DNA from: Cyclobacteriaceae bacterium
GTDB lineage: Bacteria > Bacteroidota > Bacteroidia > Cytophagales > Cyclobacteriaceae
DNA: 64,000 bases
Assembly: GCA_016787565.1 (NCBI GenBank)
Contig: JAEUUG010000018.1
Span: forward strand, 124,001 to 188,000
Direction: 5' to 3'
The notes under the pieces were generated by a model. That model did no database searches and was not told the origin of the DNA. It saw only the letters and a program-made list of their open reading frames with translations. The position numbers and the translations under genes are program-made. Numbering within the stretch: position 1 is the stretch's first letter; every line of letters starts with the position of its first letter. Shown here in pieces: positions 19,101 to 27,599 of this stretch.

Positions 19101-19131
19101 AAGCCGCACTGAATAAAATCAGGCGGCTTTT
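19101..19131. terminator. Bidirectional terminator
   Basis: AAGCCGC (19101-19107) pairs with GCGGCTT (19123-19129), with an inner CTGA/TCAG extension. A short T-run follows on the plus strand and an A/T-rich run on the minus strand. It lies between the hydroxylase gene and the convergent small lipoprotein gene and suits both. Confidence 0.75.
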
Positions 19132-19152
19132 AAGTTTAGGTTAATGCGTATG

Positions 19153-19278
19153 TTATATCCGTTCAGCCTTCTGTGTTTTTGGCTGAGGTTCTTTTTTAGC
19201 ATAGGTAGCACAGGTGTAATATGAACAAGAAGAAAGGGATACCGAGGCCAGGACTAAAACCACTATTGCTTTTTTCAT
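19153..19278 (-). CDS. Small lipoprotein (41 residues)
   Basis: A 41-codon gene that opens with MKKAIVVLVLASVSLSSC: a lysine-rich start, a hydrophobic core and a lipobox (S-L-S-S-C) with the acylated cysteine at residue 18. The mature part is only about 24 residues (SYYTCATYAKKEPQ and a charged tail) with one more cysteine. The codon pattern and the lipobox support a real gene. A bidirectional terminator follows its stop. Many Bacteroidota genomes carry tiny lipoproteins like this, and their role is unknown. Confidence 0.7.
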   Translation of the reverse strand: MKKAIVVLVLASVSLSSCSYYTCATYAKKEPQPKTQKAERI

Positions 19279-19450
19279 AACTTTAAATTGATTGTTTGGT
19301 CGTCAAAAGTAGTATAGCTTCGATTAACGACATTCTCATTTATGACCGATTTCTTACACAGGTTCCTAAGTTTTCAGAAATTAAATTTTCCGAGCCGAAA
19401 CAGATTTCAGCGTTTAATGGTTAATACAGGATATTGCAACCAACGCTGAA

Positions 19451-20548
19451 ATGTCAGGATATCGCTTCTCAAAATACACACCGCCAACCGAGCAAGCCAA
19501 AAGCGACTTTGAAAAGCTGCTGAAAATCTTCATGCAGTTGATCTTAATTACATCCGGCAATGTTGCCGAAGCCCTTCAATGGCTCACTGAAGTTGATCGC
19601 CAATACGGTTTAACCAACAAGAATTATGGTATTGGTGATTTCATTGAGGATTTAAAACGCAACGGCTTTATCACCGAAGATGGTCCAACAGGCGAATTCA
19701 AACTCAACGCTAAAGGAGAACAAAACCTTCGGCAATCAGCATTAGAAGAAATTTTCGGAAAACTCAAGAAAGCAAAATCAGGTGAGCATAACACACAACA
19801 AAGTGGTCGGGGAGACGAATCAACGACAGAGCGGAGAGATTATGAGTTTGGTGATACCCTCGAACAAATTGCTGTGACCGATTCACTCCGAAACGCTCAG
19901 ATTAATCACGGTCTGGATAACTTCTTCATGACAGAAGCTGATCTGGAGGTAATCGAAAGTGAATTTAAAACACAAACATCAACGGTGTTGATGATCGATA
20001 TTTCACACTCGATGATCTTGTACGGTGAAGATCGCATTACACCCGCCAAAAAAGTGGCCATGGCCCTGGCCGAACTCATTACCAAAAAGTATCCAAAGGA
20101 TACCTTGGACATCCTGGTGTTTGGTAATGATGCATGGCAAATTGAAATCAAAGACTTGCCTTATTTACAGGTGGGTCCGTATCACACGAACACCGTTGCA
20201 GGATTAGAGCTGGCAATGGATATTCTTCGTAGAAGAAAAAACACCAACAAGCAAATTTTCATGATCACTGATGGAAAACCAACGTGTATCAAGGAAGGGT
20301 TACGGTATTACAAAAATGCTTTTGGTCTGGATGAAAAGATTCTAGCCAAAACACTCAACCTTGCAGGGCAATTGAGAAAGTTGAAAATTCCGGTTACTAC
20401 GTTTATGATTGCAACTGATCCTTACCTGAAAGCTTTCGTTCGGGAGTTCACCAAAGCCAATAATGGAAACGCTTATTACAGTAACCTTGAAGGATTAGGA
20501 AACCTTGTATTTGAAGACTTTAAAAAGAACAGAAGAAAACACCTCTGA
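19451..20548 (+). CDS. von Willebrand factor A domain protein of a MoxR-type AAA+/vWA pair
   Basis: A 365-residue cytoplasmic protein. The first 150 residues are mostly helical and charged. The vWA domain (about 175-365) has an intact MIDAS: D-I-S-H-S (DxSxS), the HTNT threonine loop and the aspartate of ITDGKPT. No signal peptide or membrane segment is visible. It is followed after 40 bases by a ChlI-like AAA+ ATPase, the usual partner of such proteins in metal-insertion or chaperone-like complexes (MoxR/CoxE, BchD/BchI type). No metalloenzyme gene that could be its client is adjacent. Confidence 0.85.
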   Translation: MSGYRFSKYTPPTEQAKSDFEKLLKIFMQLILITSGNVAEALQWLTEVDRQYGLTNKNYGIGDFIEDLKRNGFITEDGPTGEFKLNAKGEQNLRQSALEEIFGKLKKAKSGEHNTQQSGRGDESTTERRDYEFGDTLEQIAVTDSLRNAQINHGLDNFFMTEADLEVIESEFKTQTSTVLMIDISHSMILYGEDRITPAKKVAMALAELITKKYPKDTLDILVFGNDAWQIEIKDLPYLQVGPYHTNTVAGLELAMDILRRRKNTNKQIFMITDGKPTCIKEGLRYYKNAFGLDEKILAKTLNLAGQLRKLKIPVTTFMIATDPYLKAFVREFTKANNGNAYYSNLEGLGNLVFEDFKKNRRKHL

Positions 20549-20588
20549 TAGTTGACTGACAAACCATTCTACCGATAAAGCGCAACAC

Positions 20589-22112
20589 ATGATCGATCAT
20601 TTCAAAATAAAAACACTGGCACAATTAAAAAGCTCGGGTTATCACTCCAAGTCCATTAAAGATGAACTTCGTGCAAATCTCATTCAGAAATTAAAAAACA
20701 AGGAAACGGTTTTCGCAGGGATATGGGGTTATGAAGAAACGGTTATTCCGGATCTTGAACGGGCCATTCTCGCTTGCCACGATATTAACTTACTGGGTTT
20801 ACGCGGTCAGGCAAAAACACGCTTGGCGCGGCTTATGATAAACTTGTTGGATGAATACATTCCGATAATTGAAGGCTCCGAGTTAAATGACGATCCACTA
20901 CAGCCCATTTCACGGTTTGGTGTTGATAAAATAAAAGAATACGGTGATGAAACGCCCATAACATGGCTGCACCGCAGCGAGCGCTACTCCGAGAAACTCG
21001 CTACTCCGGACGTTTCCATTGCAGATTTGATTGGTGATGTAGATCCAATAAAAGCTGCAACGCTAAAACTTCCTTATTCAGATGAACGCGTTCTCCACTT
21101 TGGACTAATCCCCCGATCGAACCGGTGCATCTTCGTGATCAATGAACTACCCGATCTGCAGGCCCGCATTCAGGTCGCGCTGTTTAACATTCTTCAGGAA
21201 GGAGATATCCAGATCAGAGGTTTTAAAATACGTTTACCACTGGATATCCAATTTGTCTTCACCGCCAATCCGGAAGATTATACCAATCGCGGGAGCATTG
21301 TTACTCCGCTAAAAGATCGCATTGATAGCCAGATTATCACACACTATCCGAAAACAATTGAAATTGGGAAGCGCATCACCAAACAAGAATCGAGATTAAA
21401 AGAAGATCAGCGAAAGCTTGTTTCTGTCAATGAGATGGCCCATGACCTGATTGAACAGATTGCGATCGAAGCAAGAAAAAGCGAATACGTGGATGCGAAG
21501 AGTGGTGTGTCAGCCCGCTTAACAATTTCAGCGTTGGAGAATCTGGTGGCCGCTGCTGAGCGCAGAAGCATCATCAACGGTGAAAAGAATGCAAAAATAA
21601 GAATTGCAGATTTTATTGGTGTTGTTCCCGCCATAACCGGTAAAGTTGAACTCGTGTATGAGGGCGAACAGGAAGGTCCTGGCATTGTAGCACAAAATCT
21701 TGTTGGCAAAGCCATCCGCTCTCAGTTCTTAAATTATTTCCCCGACCCGGATAAATTCAGAAAGCAGAAAGAAAAAAGTCCATATAAAAAAATATCAAAC
21801 TGGTTTGGTGATGGTAACACGGTTGATGTTTTACATGACATGAGCCAAACTAATTTCGAGAAAAACATCAAATCCATACCCGGTCTGGAAGAACTGGTAA
21901 AAGAGTTTCATAAAGACCGTGATGGCGATACCAAACTTTTCCTAATGGAGTTCGCCCTTCACGGATTGGCCGAATACAGCCTGATCAGCAAGCATCACCT
22001 TACGGCCGGACTTCAATTCAAAGATTTACTGAGCAGTATGTTTACTCTTCCCCAGCCTGGTGATGATGATGACACCGGAAACGATGAAATAAAAGGAAGA
22101 AACTTCAACTAG
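20589..22112 (+). CDS. ChlI/MoxR-like AAA+ ATPase
   Basis: A 507-residue AAA+ ATPase related to magnesium-chelatase subunit I. The Walker A is GLRGQAKT (70-77), shifted from the usual GxxGxGKS. A Walker B-like strand IFVINELPDL is followed by the family's FNILQEGDIQIRG helix-2 insert and the sensor region FTANPEDYTNRGSI. The C-terminal third is helical and ends in an acidic tail (DDDDTGNDE). It forms a set with the upstream vWA protein. There are no chlorophyll or cobaltochelatase genes nearby, so a general remodelling role is more likely than chelation. Confidence 0.85.
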   Translation: MIDHFKIKTLAQLKSSGYHSKSIKDELRANLIQKLKNKETVFAGIWGYEETVIPDLERAILACHDINLLGLRGQAKTRLARLMINLLDEYIPIIEGSELNDDPLQPISRFGVDKIKEYGDETPITWLHRSERYSEKLATPDVSIADLIGDVDPIKAATLKLPYSDERVLHFGLIPRSNRCIFVINELPDLQARIQVALFNILQEGDIQIRGFKIRLPLDIQFVFTANPEDYTNRGSIVTPLKDRIDSQIITHYPKTIEIGKRITKQESRLKEDQRKLVSVNEMAHDLIEQIAIEARKSEYVDAKSGVSARLTISALENLVAAAERRSIINGEKNAKIRIADFIGVVPAITGKVELVYEGEQEGPGIVAQNLVGKAIRSQFLNYFPDPDKFRKQKEKSPYKKISNWFGDGNTVDVLHDMSQTNFEKNIKSIPGLEELVKEFHKDRDGDTKLFLMEFALHGLAEYSLISKHHLTAGLQFKDLLSSMFTLPQPGDDDDTGNDEIKGRNFN

Positions 22113-22120
22113 CTACAATC

Positions 22121-22801
22121 ATGAACAAGCCGCAAGAGTCAGCTGCTTTTGATTTACGGCAGGTTCAGGAATTACGCAAGCGTATTGCGCAAGGCGAAGG
22201 CATTCAGCTGGAGTTTAAGCGAAAGGCAACATTTCCGGATAAAATTGTCAGAGAAATGATTGCCTTTGCCAATACAAAAGGTGGCACTTTACTGATTGGG
22301 GTAAATGATGATGGTGAACTCTCCGGCCTTAAACATCCGGAGGGTGAGTCGCATGTTATTCAGGAAGCGCTAAAAAAATGCAGACCAAAACTTCCGGTTA
22401 AAGAAACCTTTATTCCCATTGGAAACTCCCGAACAATTCTTCATTATCAGGTTGAAGAGAGTTTAAAAAAACCACACTATTTTCTGAATGATGATGGTGG
22501 CAAAGAATCATTTGTTCGCGTAGAAGATAAAAGCATTCAGGCAAGCCGCGAGATGCGCGAAATCATCAAACGACAACAGCGTAACAAAGACATCCGGTTT
22601 CAGTATGGAGAAGCGGAAGATTTATTGATGAAATATTTAGATAGGCATGCGCACATTACGTTAAAGCAGTTTGTACAATTAACAGGATTAAAAAAGTTCT
22701 ATGCCTCCCGCAAACTGATTGTACTGGTGTTGGCCGATGTCCTGCGTATCAATGCGCATGAAAAGGGTGATGTATATGCGCTTGGATTCAGACCGAAATA
22801 A
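22121..22801 (+). CDS. AlbA_2 / Schlafen-like nucleic acid-binding domain protein
   Basis: A 226-residue protein with an AlbA_2 domain (about 15-150), known from the motif EGIQLEFKRKATFPDKIVR, given here as EGIQLEFKR, then AFANTKGGTLLIGVNDDGE. The C-terminal part (about 155-226) looks like a small winged-helix segment (LKQFVQLTGLKKFYASRKL). Such proteins bind nucleic acid or act as regulators, and in some defence systems as effectors. It begins eight bases after the AAA+ gene, so vWA, AAA+ and AlbA_2 probably form one transcript. Confidence 0.8.
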   Translation: MNKPQESAAFDLRQVQELRKRIAQGEGIQLEFKRKATFPDKIVREMIAFANTKGGTLLIGVNDDGELSGLKHPEGESHVIQEALKKCRPKLPVKETFIPIGNSRTILHYQVEESLKKPHYFLNDDGGKESFVRVEDKSIQASREMREIIKRQQRNKDIRFQYGEAEDLLMKYLDRHAHITLKQFVQLTGLKKFYASRKLIVLVLADVLRINAHEKGDVYALGFRPK

Positions 22802-22922
22802 GCTGGAGGAACGGTCAACGGGAGAATGGGGCTGTAAATTTAAATAAAAAATTCTCTTTTCTGCGCTTTCACGTTTCATCACCTTTTCGGTACATTTCGT
22901 TGAACCAAGTTCTTTGTGAAGC

Positions 22923-24260
22923 ATGACCAAAGCCAAAAAGGAAAAGAAGATTTTCGTACTCGACACATCTGTTATTATCTATGAACACAACTCCATTTTA
23001 AATTTCGATGAACATGATGTCGGCATCCCGATAACGGTGCTGGAAGAACTTGACAATTTCAAGAAAGGTAACGACACCAAAAACTTTGAAGCACGGGAGT
23101 TTATTCGCTTGATTGATAAACTGGCGAAAGGCCAGATGCTACACCAATGGAATCCCATCAACGGAAAAGGAAAGGGAAACTTCAAAGTGTTGATGGACAT
23201 GAATAGTGCTGTAGATGCCAACAAGGTATTTAACGAAGATAAACCCGATCATCGAATTCTGAATTCGGCTCTTCAAATTCAAAAGGAAGAAAAGCACAAA
23301 CGTGTAATCCTGGTTTCGAAGGATATAAACCTTAGGTTGAAGGCGAAAGCGTTGGGTTTGCAGTCGGAAGATTATACAACCGGGAAAGTTCAAAACATCT
23401 CTTCACTCTACTCGGGCAAGACCATCATTGATGATATTGATGCTGATCTGATTAATCTTCTCTATGAGAAAGGTTATTGCCCTCCTGAAGAAATACTGGG
23501 CAAACTGCATCCCCAAAAGAATCATTACTACATATTAAAAAGTGGTAAAAAGTCGGCACTGGCCTTCTTCAATCCGGCTAATGGCATGATGGAGCATGTA
23601 GAGAAGCGATCAGTTTACGGTGTAAAACCACGTAATGCCGAGCAAACCTTTGCCATCCACGCTGCCTTAAAACCTGAAATAAGGTTAGTATCCATTCAAG
23701 GTGTTGCCGGAACGGGAAAAACATTATTAGCACTAGCCGCTGCGCTGGAACAAAAACGCGAGTACAAGCAAATTTATTTAGCCCGACCAATCGTTCCACT
23801 CAGCAATAAAGATATTGGATACTTACCAGGTGATATTAAATCAAAGGTGAATCCTTATATGGAACCCTTGTGGGATAATCTGAAATTCATCCAAAATCAG
23901 TATAGCGAAACGGACAAGGAGTATTCCAAGATCACCGAAATGGTGAACCAAGAGAAACTTGTAATTACACCACTGGCCTATATCCGCGGGAGAAGTCTGT
24001 CGAATATTTGTTTCATTGTAGATGAAGCACAAAACCTGACGCCTCATGAAGTGAAAACCATCATCACGCGAGCGGGAGAAAATACCAAGATCATTTTCAC
24101 GGGAGATATTTACCAAATCGATACCCCATACCTGGATTCTCAGAGCAATGGGCTATCCACATTGATTGACAGGTTACAAAATCACGATCTCTACGCCCAC
24201 ATAACACTCGAAAAGGGCGAGCGTTCAGAACTTGCAAACCTGGCCAATGAACTCTTGTAG
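22923..24260 (+). CDS. PIN-PhoH family protein (PhoH2-like RNase/helicase)
   Basis: A 445-residue fusion. Residues about 7-150 form a PIN nuclease domain (FVLDTSVIIYEH with the first acidic residue, then DxxR and VSKDINLRLKA). Residues about 230-445 form a PhoH ATPase with Walker A GVAGTGKT (260-267) and Walker B IVDEAQNL. PhoH2 proteins of this build have ATP-dependent RNA unwinding and cleavage activity in mycobacteria. It is 121 bases after the AlbA_2 gene and is followed by a strong hairpin. Shared regulation with the vWA/AAA+ genes is possible but not shown. Confidence 0.9.
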   Translation: MTKAKKEKKIFVLDTSVIIYEHNSILNFDEHDVGIPITVLEELDNFKKGNDTKNFEAREFIRLIDKLAKGQMLHQWNPINGKGKGNFKVLMDMNSAVDANKVFNEDKPDHRILNSALQIQKEEKHKRVILVSKDINLRLKAKALGLQSEDYTTGKVQNISSLYSGKTIIDDIDADLINLLYEKGYCPPEEILGKLHPQKNHYYILKSGKKSALAFFNPANGMMEHVEKRSVYGVKPRNAEQTFAIHAALKPEIRLVSIQGVAGTGKTLLALAAALEQKREYKQIYLARPIVPLSNKDIGYLPGDIKSKVNPYMEPLWDNLKFIQNQYSETDKEYSKITEMVNQEKLVITPLAYIRGRSLSNICFIVDEAQNLTPHEVKTIITRAGENTKIIFTGDIYQIDTPYLDSQSNGLSTLIDRLQNHDLYAHITLEKGERSELANLANELL

Positions 24261-24287
24261 GTATTTTCATTTTGAATAATAATTCCC

Positions 24288-24326
24288 AAAAATGGATTAA
24301 ATAGAAAATTAACTATCCATTTTTAG
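24288..24326 (+). terminator. Terminator-like hairpin after phoH
   Basis: AAAAATGGAT (24288-24297) and ATCCATTTTT (24315-24324) form a perfect 10-base stem with a 17-base A/T-rich loop, and the stem itself ends in five T residues. It sits 27 bases after the PhoH stop codon. Confidence 0.6.
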
Positions 24327-24391
24327 CTAAATTTTGATGTTTTAATGGTTGGCGTGGTTCTGGGATATTGTGAGGAGTAACCAATAAAAAC

Positions 24392-24643
24392 ATGATCCTT
24401 ACAATCTTTTTTAAATATTTATCACTGGAAAAACAGATAAATGTGCTTAAAAAGCGGGGTATTAATCTAGGCAGCAGAATCAAAGACGGTCGTAAGATTT
24501 ACATCTATATGTTGAACAACCTGTTTGTTGAGGTTTCATACCAACATGACAGAGATGATTCAACTCCGGAAAAGCTGACTATGCTTTCGGGTTTGAAGAA
24601 CTTGAATAACTATCTGGAAAAAGAATTTAAGGCGAGTTTCTAA
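24392..24643 (+). CDS. Small conserved-looking hypothetical protein
   Basis: An 83-residue protein with no signal peptide, membrane segment or motif I recognise. It is mixed alpha/beta by appearance, basic in its first half (KKRGINLGSRIKDGRK) and ends in an amphipathic helix (LKNLNNYLEKEF). It fits as a real gene: good codon pattern, its own intergenic region on the left with a terminator, and an end six bases from the convergent sucD stop. A ligand-free housekeeping role is possible, but no function can be given. Confidence 0.65.
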   Translation: MILTIFFKYLSLEKQINVLKKRGINLGSRIKDGRKIYIYMLNNLFVEVSYQHDRDDSTPEKLTMLSGLKNLNNYLEKEFKASF

Positions 24644-24649
24644 CTCGTC

Positions 24650-25528
24650 TTATTTTTTGGCTAGTACTTTCACCATCATATCTCCAATCTCAGCAGGAGA
24701 TTCAACAACATTAATTCCGCACTCCTGCATGATTCTCATTTTGGCTGCGGCCGTATCATCTGCTCCTCCTATAATTGCACCGGCATGTCCCATCCTTCTC
24801 CCCGGAGGAGCTGTTTGACCAGCAATAAAGCCCACAACAGGTTTTTTGTTTCCATTTTCTTTTATCCAGCGAGCGGCTACAGGCTCATAATTTCCACCAA
24901 TTTCACCAATCATTACAATCGCATCTGTTTCCGGATCATTCATTAAAAATTCAACAGCCTCCTTCGTGGGTGTACCAATAATCGGATCGCCACCAATCCC
25001 AATGGCCGTTGAAATCCCGAGCCCTGCTTTTACAATCTGGTCTGCTGCCTCATAGGTAAGCGTACCCGACTTGGATACGATACCAACACGGCCTTTCTTA
25101 AAGACAAAGCCAGGCATAATTCCAACTTTAGCTTCTCCCGGAGTGATAACACCCGGGCAATTTGGACCAACCAGCACAACGTCTTTATTCTGAATGTACT
25201 TCTTGGCAATCATCATATCCTTAACCGGGATACCTTCTGTAATAGCAATGATCACTTTTATCCCGGCATCAGCTGCTTCCATGATAGCATCGGCCGCAAA
25301 TGCTGGAGGAACAAAAATGATGGATACATCTGCACCTGTCTTTTCAACGGCTTCTTTCACGGTATTGAAGACAGGTCGGCCTAAATGTTCAGTACCACCC
25401 TTAGCCGGTGTCACGCCTCCAACAACGTTGGTTCCATACTCAATCATCTGGCCAGCATGAAAGGTTCCTTCTGAGCCAGTAAAACCTTGTACAATAACCC
25501 TTGAATTCTTATTAACCAATACGCTCAT
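24650..25528 (-). CDS. sucD: Succinyl-CoA ligase, alpha subunit
   Basis: A 292-residue TCA-cycle subunit. The CoA-binding Rossmann segment ([14 protein letters not shown]), the loop [12 protein letters not shown] and the phospho-histidine motif [11 protein letters not shown] (His248) are all intact. The length equals that of the family. The beta subunit gene (sucC) is not in the window, which is common in Bacteroidota, so the complex depends on a distant locus. Promoter elements are clear immediately upstream. Confidence 0.96.
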   Translation of the reverse strand: MSVLVNKNSRVIVQGFTGSEGTFHAGQMIEYGTNVVGGVTPAKGGTEHLGRPVFNTVKEAVEKTGADVSIIFVPPAFAADAIMEAADAGIKVIIAITEGIPVKDMMIAKKYIQNKDVVLVGPNCPGVITPGEAKVGIMPGFVFKKGRVGIVSKSGTLTYEAADQIVKAGLGISTAIGIGGDPIIGTPTKEAVEFLMNDPETDAIVMIGEIGGNYEPVAARWIKENGNKKPVVGFIAGQTAPPGRRMGHAGAIIGGADDTAAAKMRIMQECGINVVESPAEIGDMMVKVLAKK

Positions 25529-25550
25529 GGAAGTATGTTTTTAGAATGCA

Positions 25551-25581
25551 CAAAAATAGAATAATAAAATTTCCGGCCAAA
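25551..25581 (-). promoter_or_regulatory. sucD promoter (TTTG-N19-TAnnTTTG)
   Basis: On the minus strand TTTG (complement of 25578-25581) and TATTTTTG (complement of 25551-25558) are 19 bases apart, an exact match to the Bacteroidota consensus. Transcription would start near 25544, giving a leader of roughly 16 bases. Confidence 0.75.
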
Positions 25582-25585
25582 TCAC

Positions 25586-25619
25586 ATAAAACAAGTGAAG
25601 CTGCCCAAGGACAGCTTCA
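25586..25619 (-). terminator. Terminator of the CHASE2/FecR-like gene group
   Basis: TGAAGCTG (25596-25603) pairs with CAGCTTCA (25612-25619). On the minus strand the stem is followed by CTTGTTTTAT. It lies 26 bases after the last FecR-like stop and before the sucD promoter, so it separates the two transcription units. Confidence 0.7.
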
Positions 25620-25644
25620 TTTGATTCCAATATTTCAATTTTAA

Positions 25645-26544
25645 CTACTTTTTTACAGGCTGCTCTTTTAATGCATTTCGCAATAGAAAGTCATTATAAG
25701 CATCCGCATAGGGCGTAACATCGGGCGCCAGTTTAATGGCCTCGAGATAAGCTGTAGATGCGTCAATTAACAAACCGTTCTGTTCATAAAAACCTGCCAG
25801 AACAAGTTTGTTCAGTGCAGTTTGTTCAGCAGTCTGCTCAACAATTTCATTGAGTGAATTTTTTATTCTGACTTTATCTCCCTTGGAAAGTTTCTTTAAC
25901 GTGTATTCATCGGAGACTTTATTGCGATCAGCTTTTGAAGCTACCGTCACGATAATATTGTCCTCATTATCAAAATTTGAATCGTTCAGATCAATGGAAA
26001 TGGCGTTTTCCGTAACCTCAGCCTTCTTTAACTCATCACCAAACATACTTTTAAATGTAACGAGGTATGGTGATTGCGCTTTGTCTTTTTCCCAGCTAAT
26101 AATCACAGTATTGTTATAAACAATTGCCGATTCTGGTTTAGGTAAGTAAATCTTAATATTATTTGGTCCGCGGTGCACAGCCCCGGTTGCTGCCAGATTG
26201 TTCTTCTTCTCCTTGTTTGCACTCAAAACAAAGTCAGCGTATTTGTTCAATACACTGGTTCCACTACTTCCAATTTTTTTGTCCAGATCAGCAACACTGT
26301 ACTTCCCAGCTTCTTTCAATTCCAATGGTTTTCCACTCACGTGAATCAACCCCAGGTATGCATTTTCCGGAAGTTTAATCTCATCGCTTGCTTTCAAACT
26401 AGCACCTACTTTTATCGGCTGCCAGCCTGTTCCGGTTTTAACTTCGTTTGTACCCTTGTTCATCAGTACCTTAAAGGCGTCTTGGCCAGAAACAACTCCG
26501 GCAAACAGAAACAAGGAAATTAAGACCAACACGTTCGTTTTCAT
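25645..26544 (-). CDS. Exported FecR-like / helical repeat protein, copy 1
   Basis: A 299-residue protein with a signal peptide (about residues 1-20, ending VVSGQ). Residues 22-110 resemble a FecR-type beta domain: the pattern W-x-P-I-K-V-G-A-S-L followed by E-I-K-L-P-E-N-A-Y-L-G-L-I. A middle beta-sandwich region (about 125-215) follows, and a C-terminal TPR-like helical pair (LNKLVLAGFYEQNGL, AYLEAIKLAPD). It is a paralogue of the gene at 26649-27548, of identical length. The two lie downstream of a CHASE2 membrane protein on the same strand. No FecR transmembrane helix or sigma factor is present, so it is not a classical anti-sigma factor. Confidence 0.75.
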   Translation of the reverse strand: MKTNVLVLISLFLFAGVVSGQDAFKVLMNKGTNEVKTGTGWQPIKVGASLKASDEIKLPENAYLGLIHVSGKPLELKEAGKYSVADLDKKIGSSGTSVLNKYADFVLSANKEKKNNLAATGAVHRGPNNIKIYLPKPESAIVYNNTVIISWEKDKAQSPYLVTFKSMFGDELKKAEVTENAISIDLNDSNFDNEDNIIVTVASKADRNKVSDEYTLKKLSKGDKVRIKNSLNEIVEQTAEQTALNKLVLAGFYEQNGLLIDASTAYLEAIKLAPDVTPYADAYNDFLLRNALKEQPVKK

Positions 26545-26591
26545 GATTAGAGGTTTTTTATAAAATTAAAGTAATAGATCGGAATGTAGCA

Positions 26592-26625
26592 CCCAAAAAA
26601 CGGTGAAAGCCGCATAAGCGGCCTT
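26592..26625 (-). terminator. Terminator between the two FecR-like genes
   Basis: GCCGC (26609-26613) pairs with GCGGC (26618-26622) around a 4-base loop, with more A/T pairs outside. On the minus strand it is followed by TTTCACCGTTTTTT. It lies about 30 bases after the stop of copy 2 and could attenuate read-through into copy 1. Confidence 0.6.
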
Positions 26626-26648
26626 CGGAAGTCCTTTTCAGGCTATGA

Positions 26649-27548
26649 TTATCTTTTTAAACCGTGACGCAACAAGAACTCTTCAAAAGCCTCTTCGTAA
26701 GACGGTACATCTGGCGCCAATCGGATAGCATCTTCGTAGGCTGAAATGGCATCAATGAAAAGACCATTTTCCTCGTAGAAGCCTGCCAATATTAATTTAT
26801 TAAGTGCTGTTTGATCTTCCACAGCTCCTATTATTTCACTTAAGGAAGTCTTAACCCTTGCCTGGTCTGCGGGTGGAAGTCGTTTAATCATATGTTGTTT
26901 TGAAACCAGTTTGGGGTCGTTCTTCGAGCTGACTTCAATCAGAATGGCATTCAGATTAGAAAACCGGGGATCGGTAAGGTCAATTTGAAGCAACGTTTCA
27001 GGCGTTTCAGCTTTAGCAAGTTCTTCCTCAAACATGTTCTTTATGGTTACCACGTAAGGTCCAGGAACCTTCTCACCTTCCCAGCTTATAATAGCAACGG
27101 CATTGTAAATGCCTGAATGCTGATTCTCAGGGAGCATAACCTTAATAGCATTCGTTTCTGTTGCGCGGTGCACAGCCCCTGTAGCACTTAACCGGTTCTT
27201 TTTAGCTTCGGCTGAATTGCTGCTTAATATGAAGTCGGTATACTTATTTAATACGCTGGTTCCTCCGCCAACATTTTCGGCTAGTTCAGAAACCTTAAAA
27301 TTTCCGGACTTCTTCAATTCAACGGGTTTACCCGATGCATGCACAAGGCCCATGTAGGAATTGTCGGCCAGTTTGAGTTCATCGCCCAATTTTAAAGTGG
27401 CACCAGTTTTAACCGGAAGCCAACTTTCGCCAGATTTTACCTCGTTTACCCCCTTATTGGCAAGTACTTTAAAGGCGTAATCCTGTCCGAAAACAAGGGA
27501 GGTCGTAATCAAAAAACCAGCTATAAGGGTCAATTTTGTGATTTTCAT
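26649..27548 (-). CDS. Exported FecR-like / helical repeat protein, copy 2
   Basis: A 299-residue paralogue of the neighbouring protein with the same layout: signal peptide (ending SLVFGQ), FecR-like beta domain (SWLPVKTGATLKLGDELKL), a conserved S-V-L-N-K-Y-x-D-F-I-L-S segment near residue 100, ATGAVHR near 120, a middle sandwich, and a C-terminal TPR-like pair (LNKLILAGFYEENGLF, AYEDAIRLAPD). It is 51 bases downstream of the CHASE2 gene. The exact role is unknown. Its place suggests that it works with that membrane protein in the periplasm. Confidence 0.75.
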   Translation of the reverse strand: MKITKLTLIAGFLITTSLVFGQDYAFKVLANKGVNEVKSGESWLPVKTGATLKLGDELKLADNSYMGLVHASGKPVELKKSGNFKVSELAENVGGGTSVLNKYTDFILSSNSAEAKKNRLSATGAVHRATETNAIKVMLPENQHSGIYNAVAIISWEGEKVPGPYVVTIKNMFEEELAKAETPETLLQIDLTDPRFSNLNAILIEVSSKNDPKLVSKQHMIKRLPPADQARVKTSLSEIIGAVEDQTALNKLILAGFYEENGLFIDAISAYEDAIRLAPDVPSYEEAFEEFLLRHGLKR

Positions 27549-27599
27549 GGCTTAGTCTGAGTTATAGAAATCAAAAATAGCAATTTAAGGTTAAACTGT

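Noticed and set aside
20589..22112. Magnesium or cobalt chelatase subunit
   Set aside because: The AAA+ protein is ChlI-like, but no chlorophyll, cobaltochelatase (cobN) or siroheme genes are adjacent, so a chelatase role is not supported.
25645..27548. FecR-like pair as an anti-sigma factor / ECF system
   Set aside because: Neither protein has the transmembrane helix of FecR, and no sigma factor or SusC/D genes are next to them.
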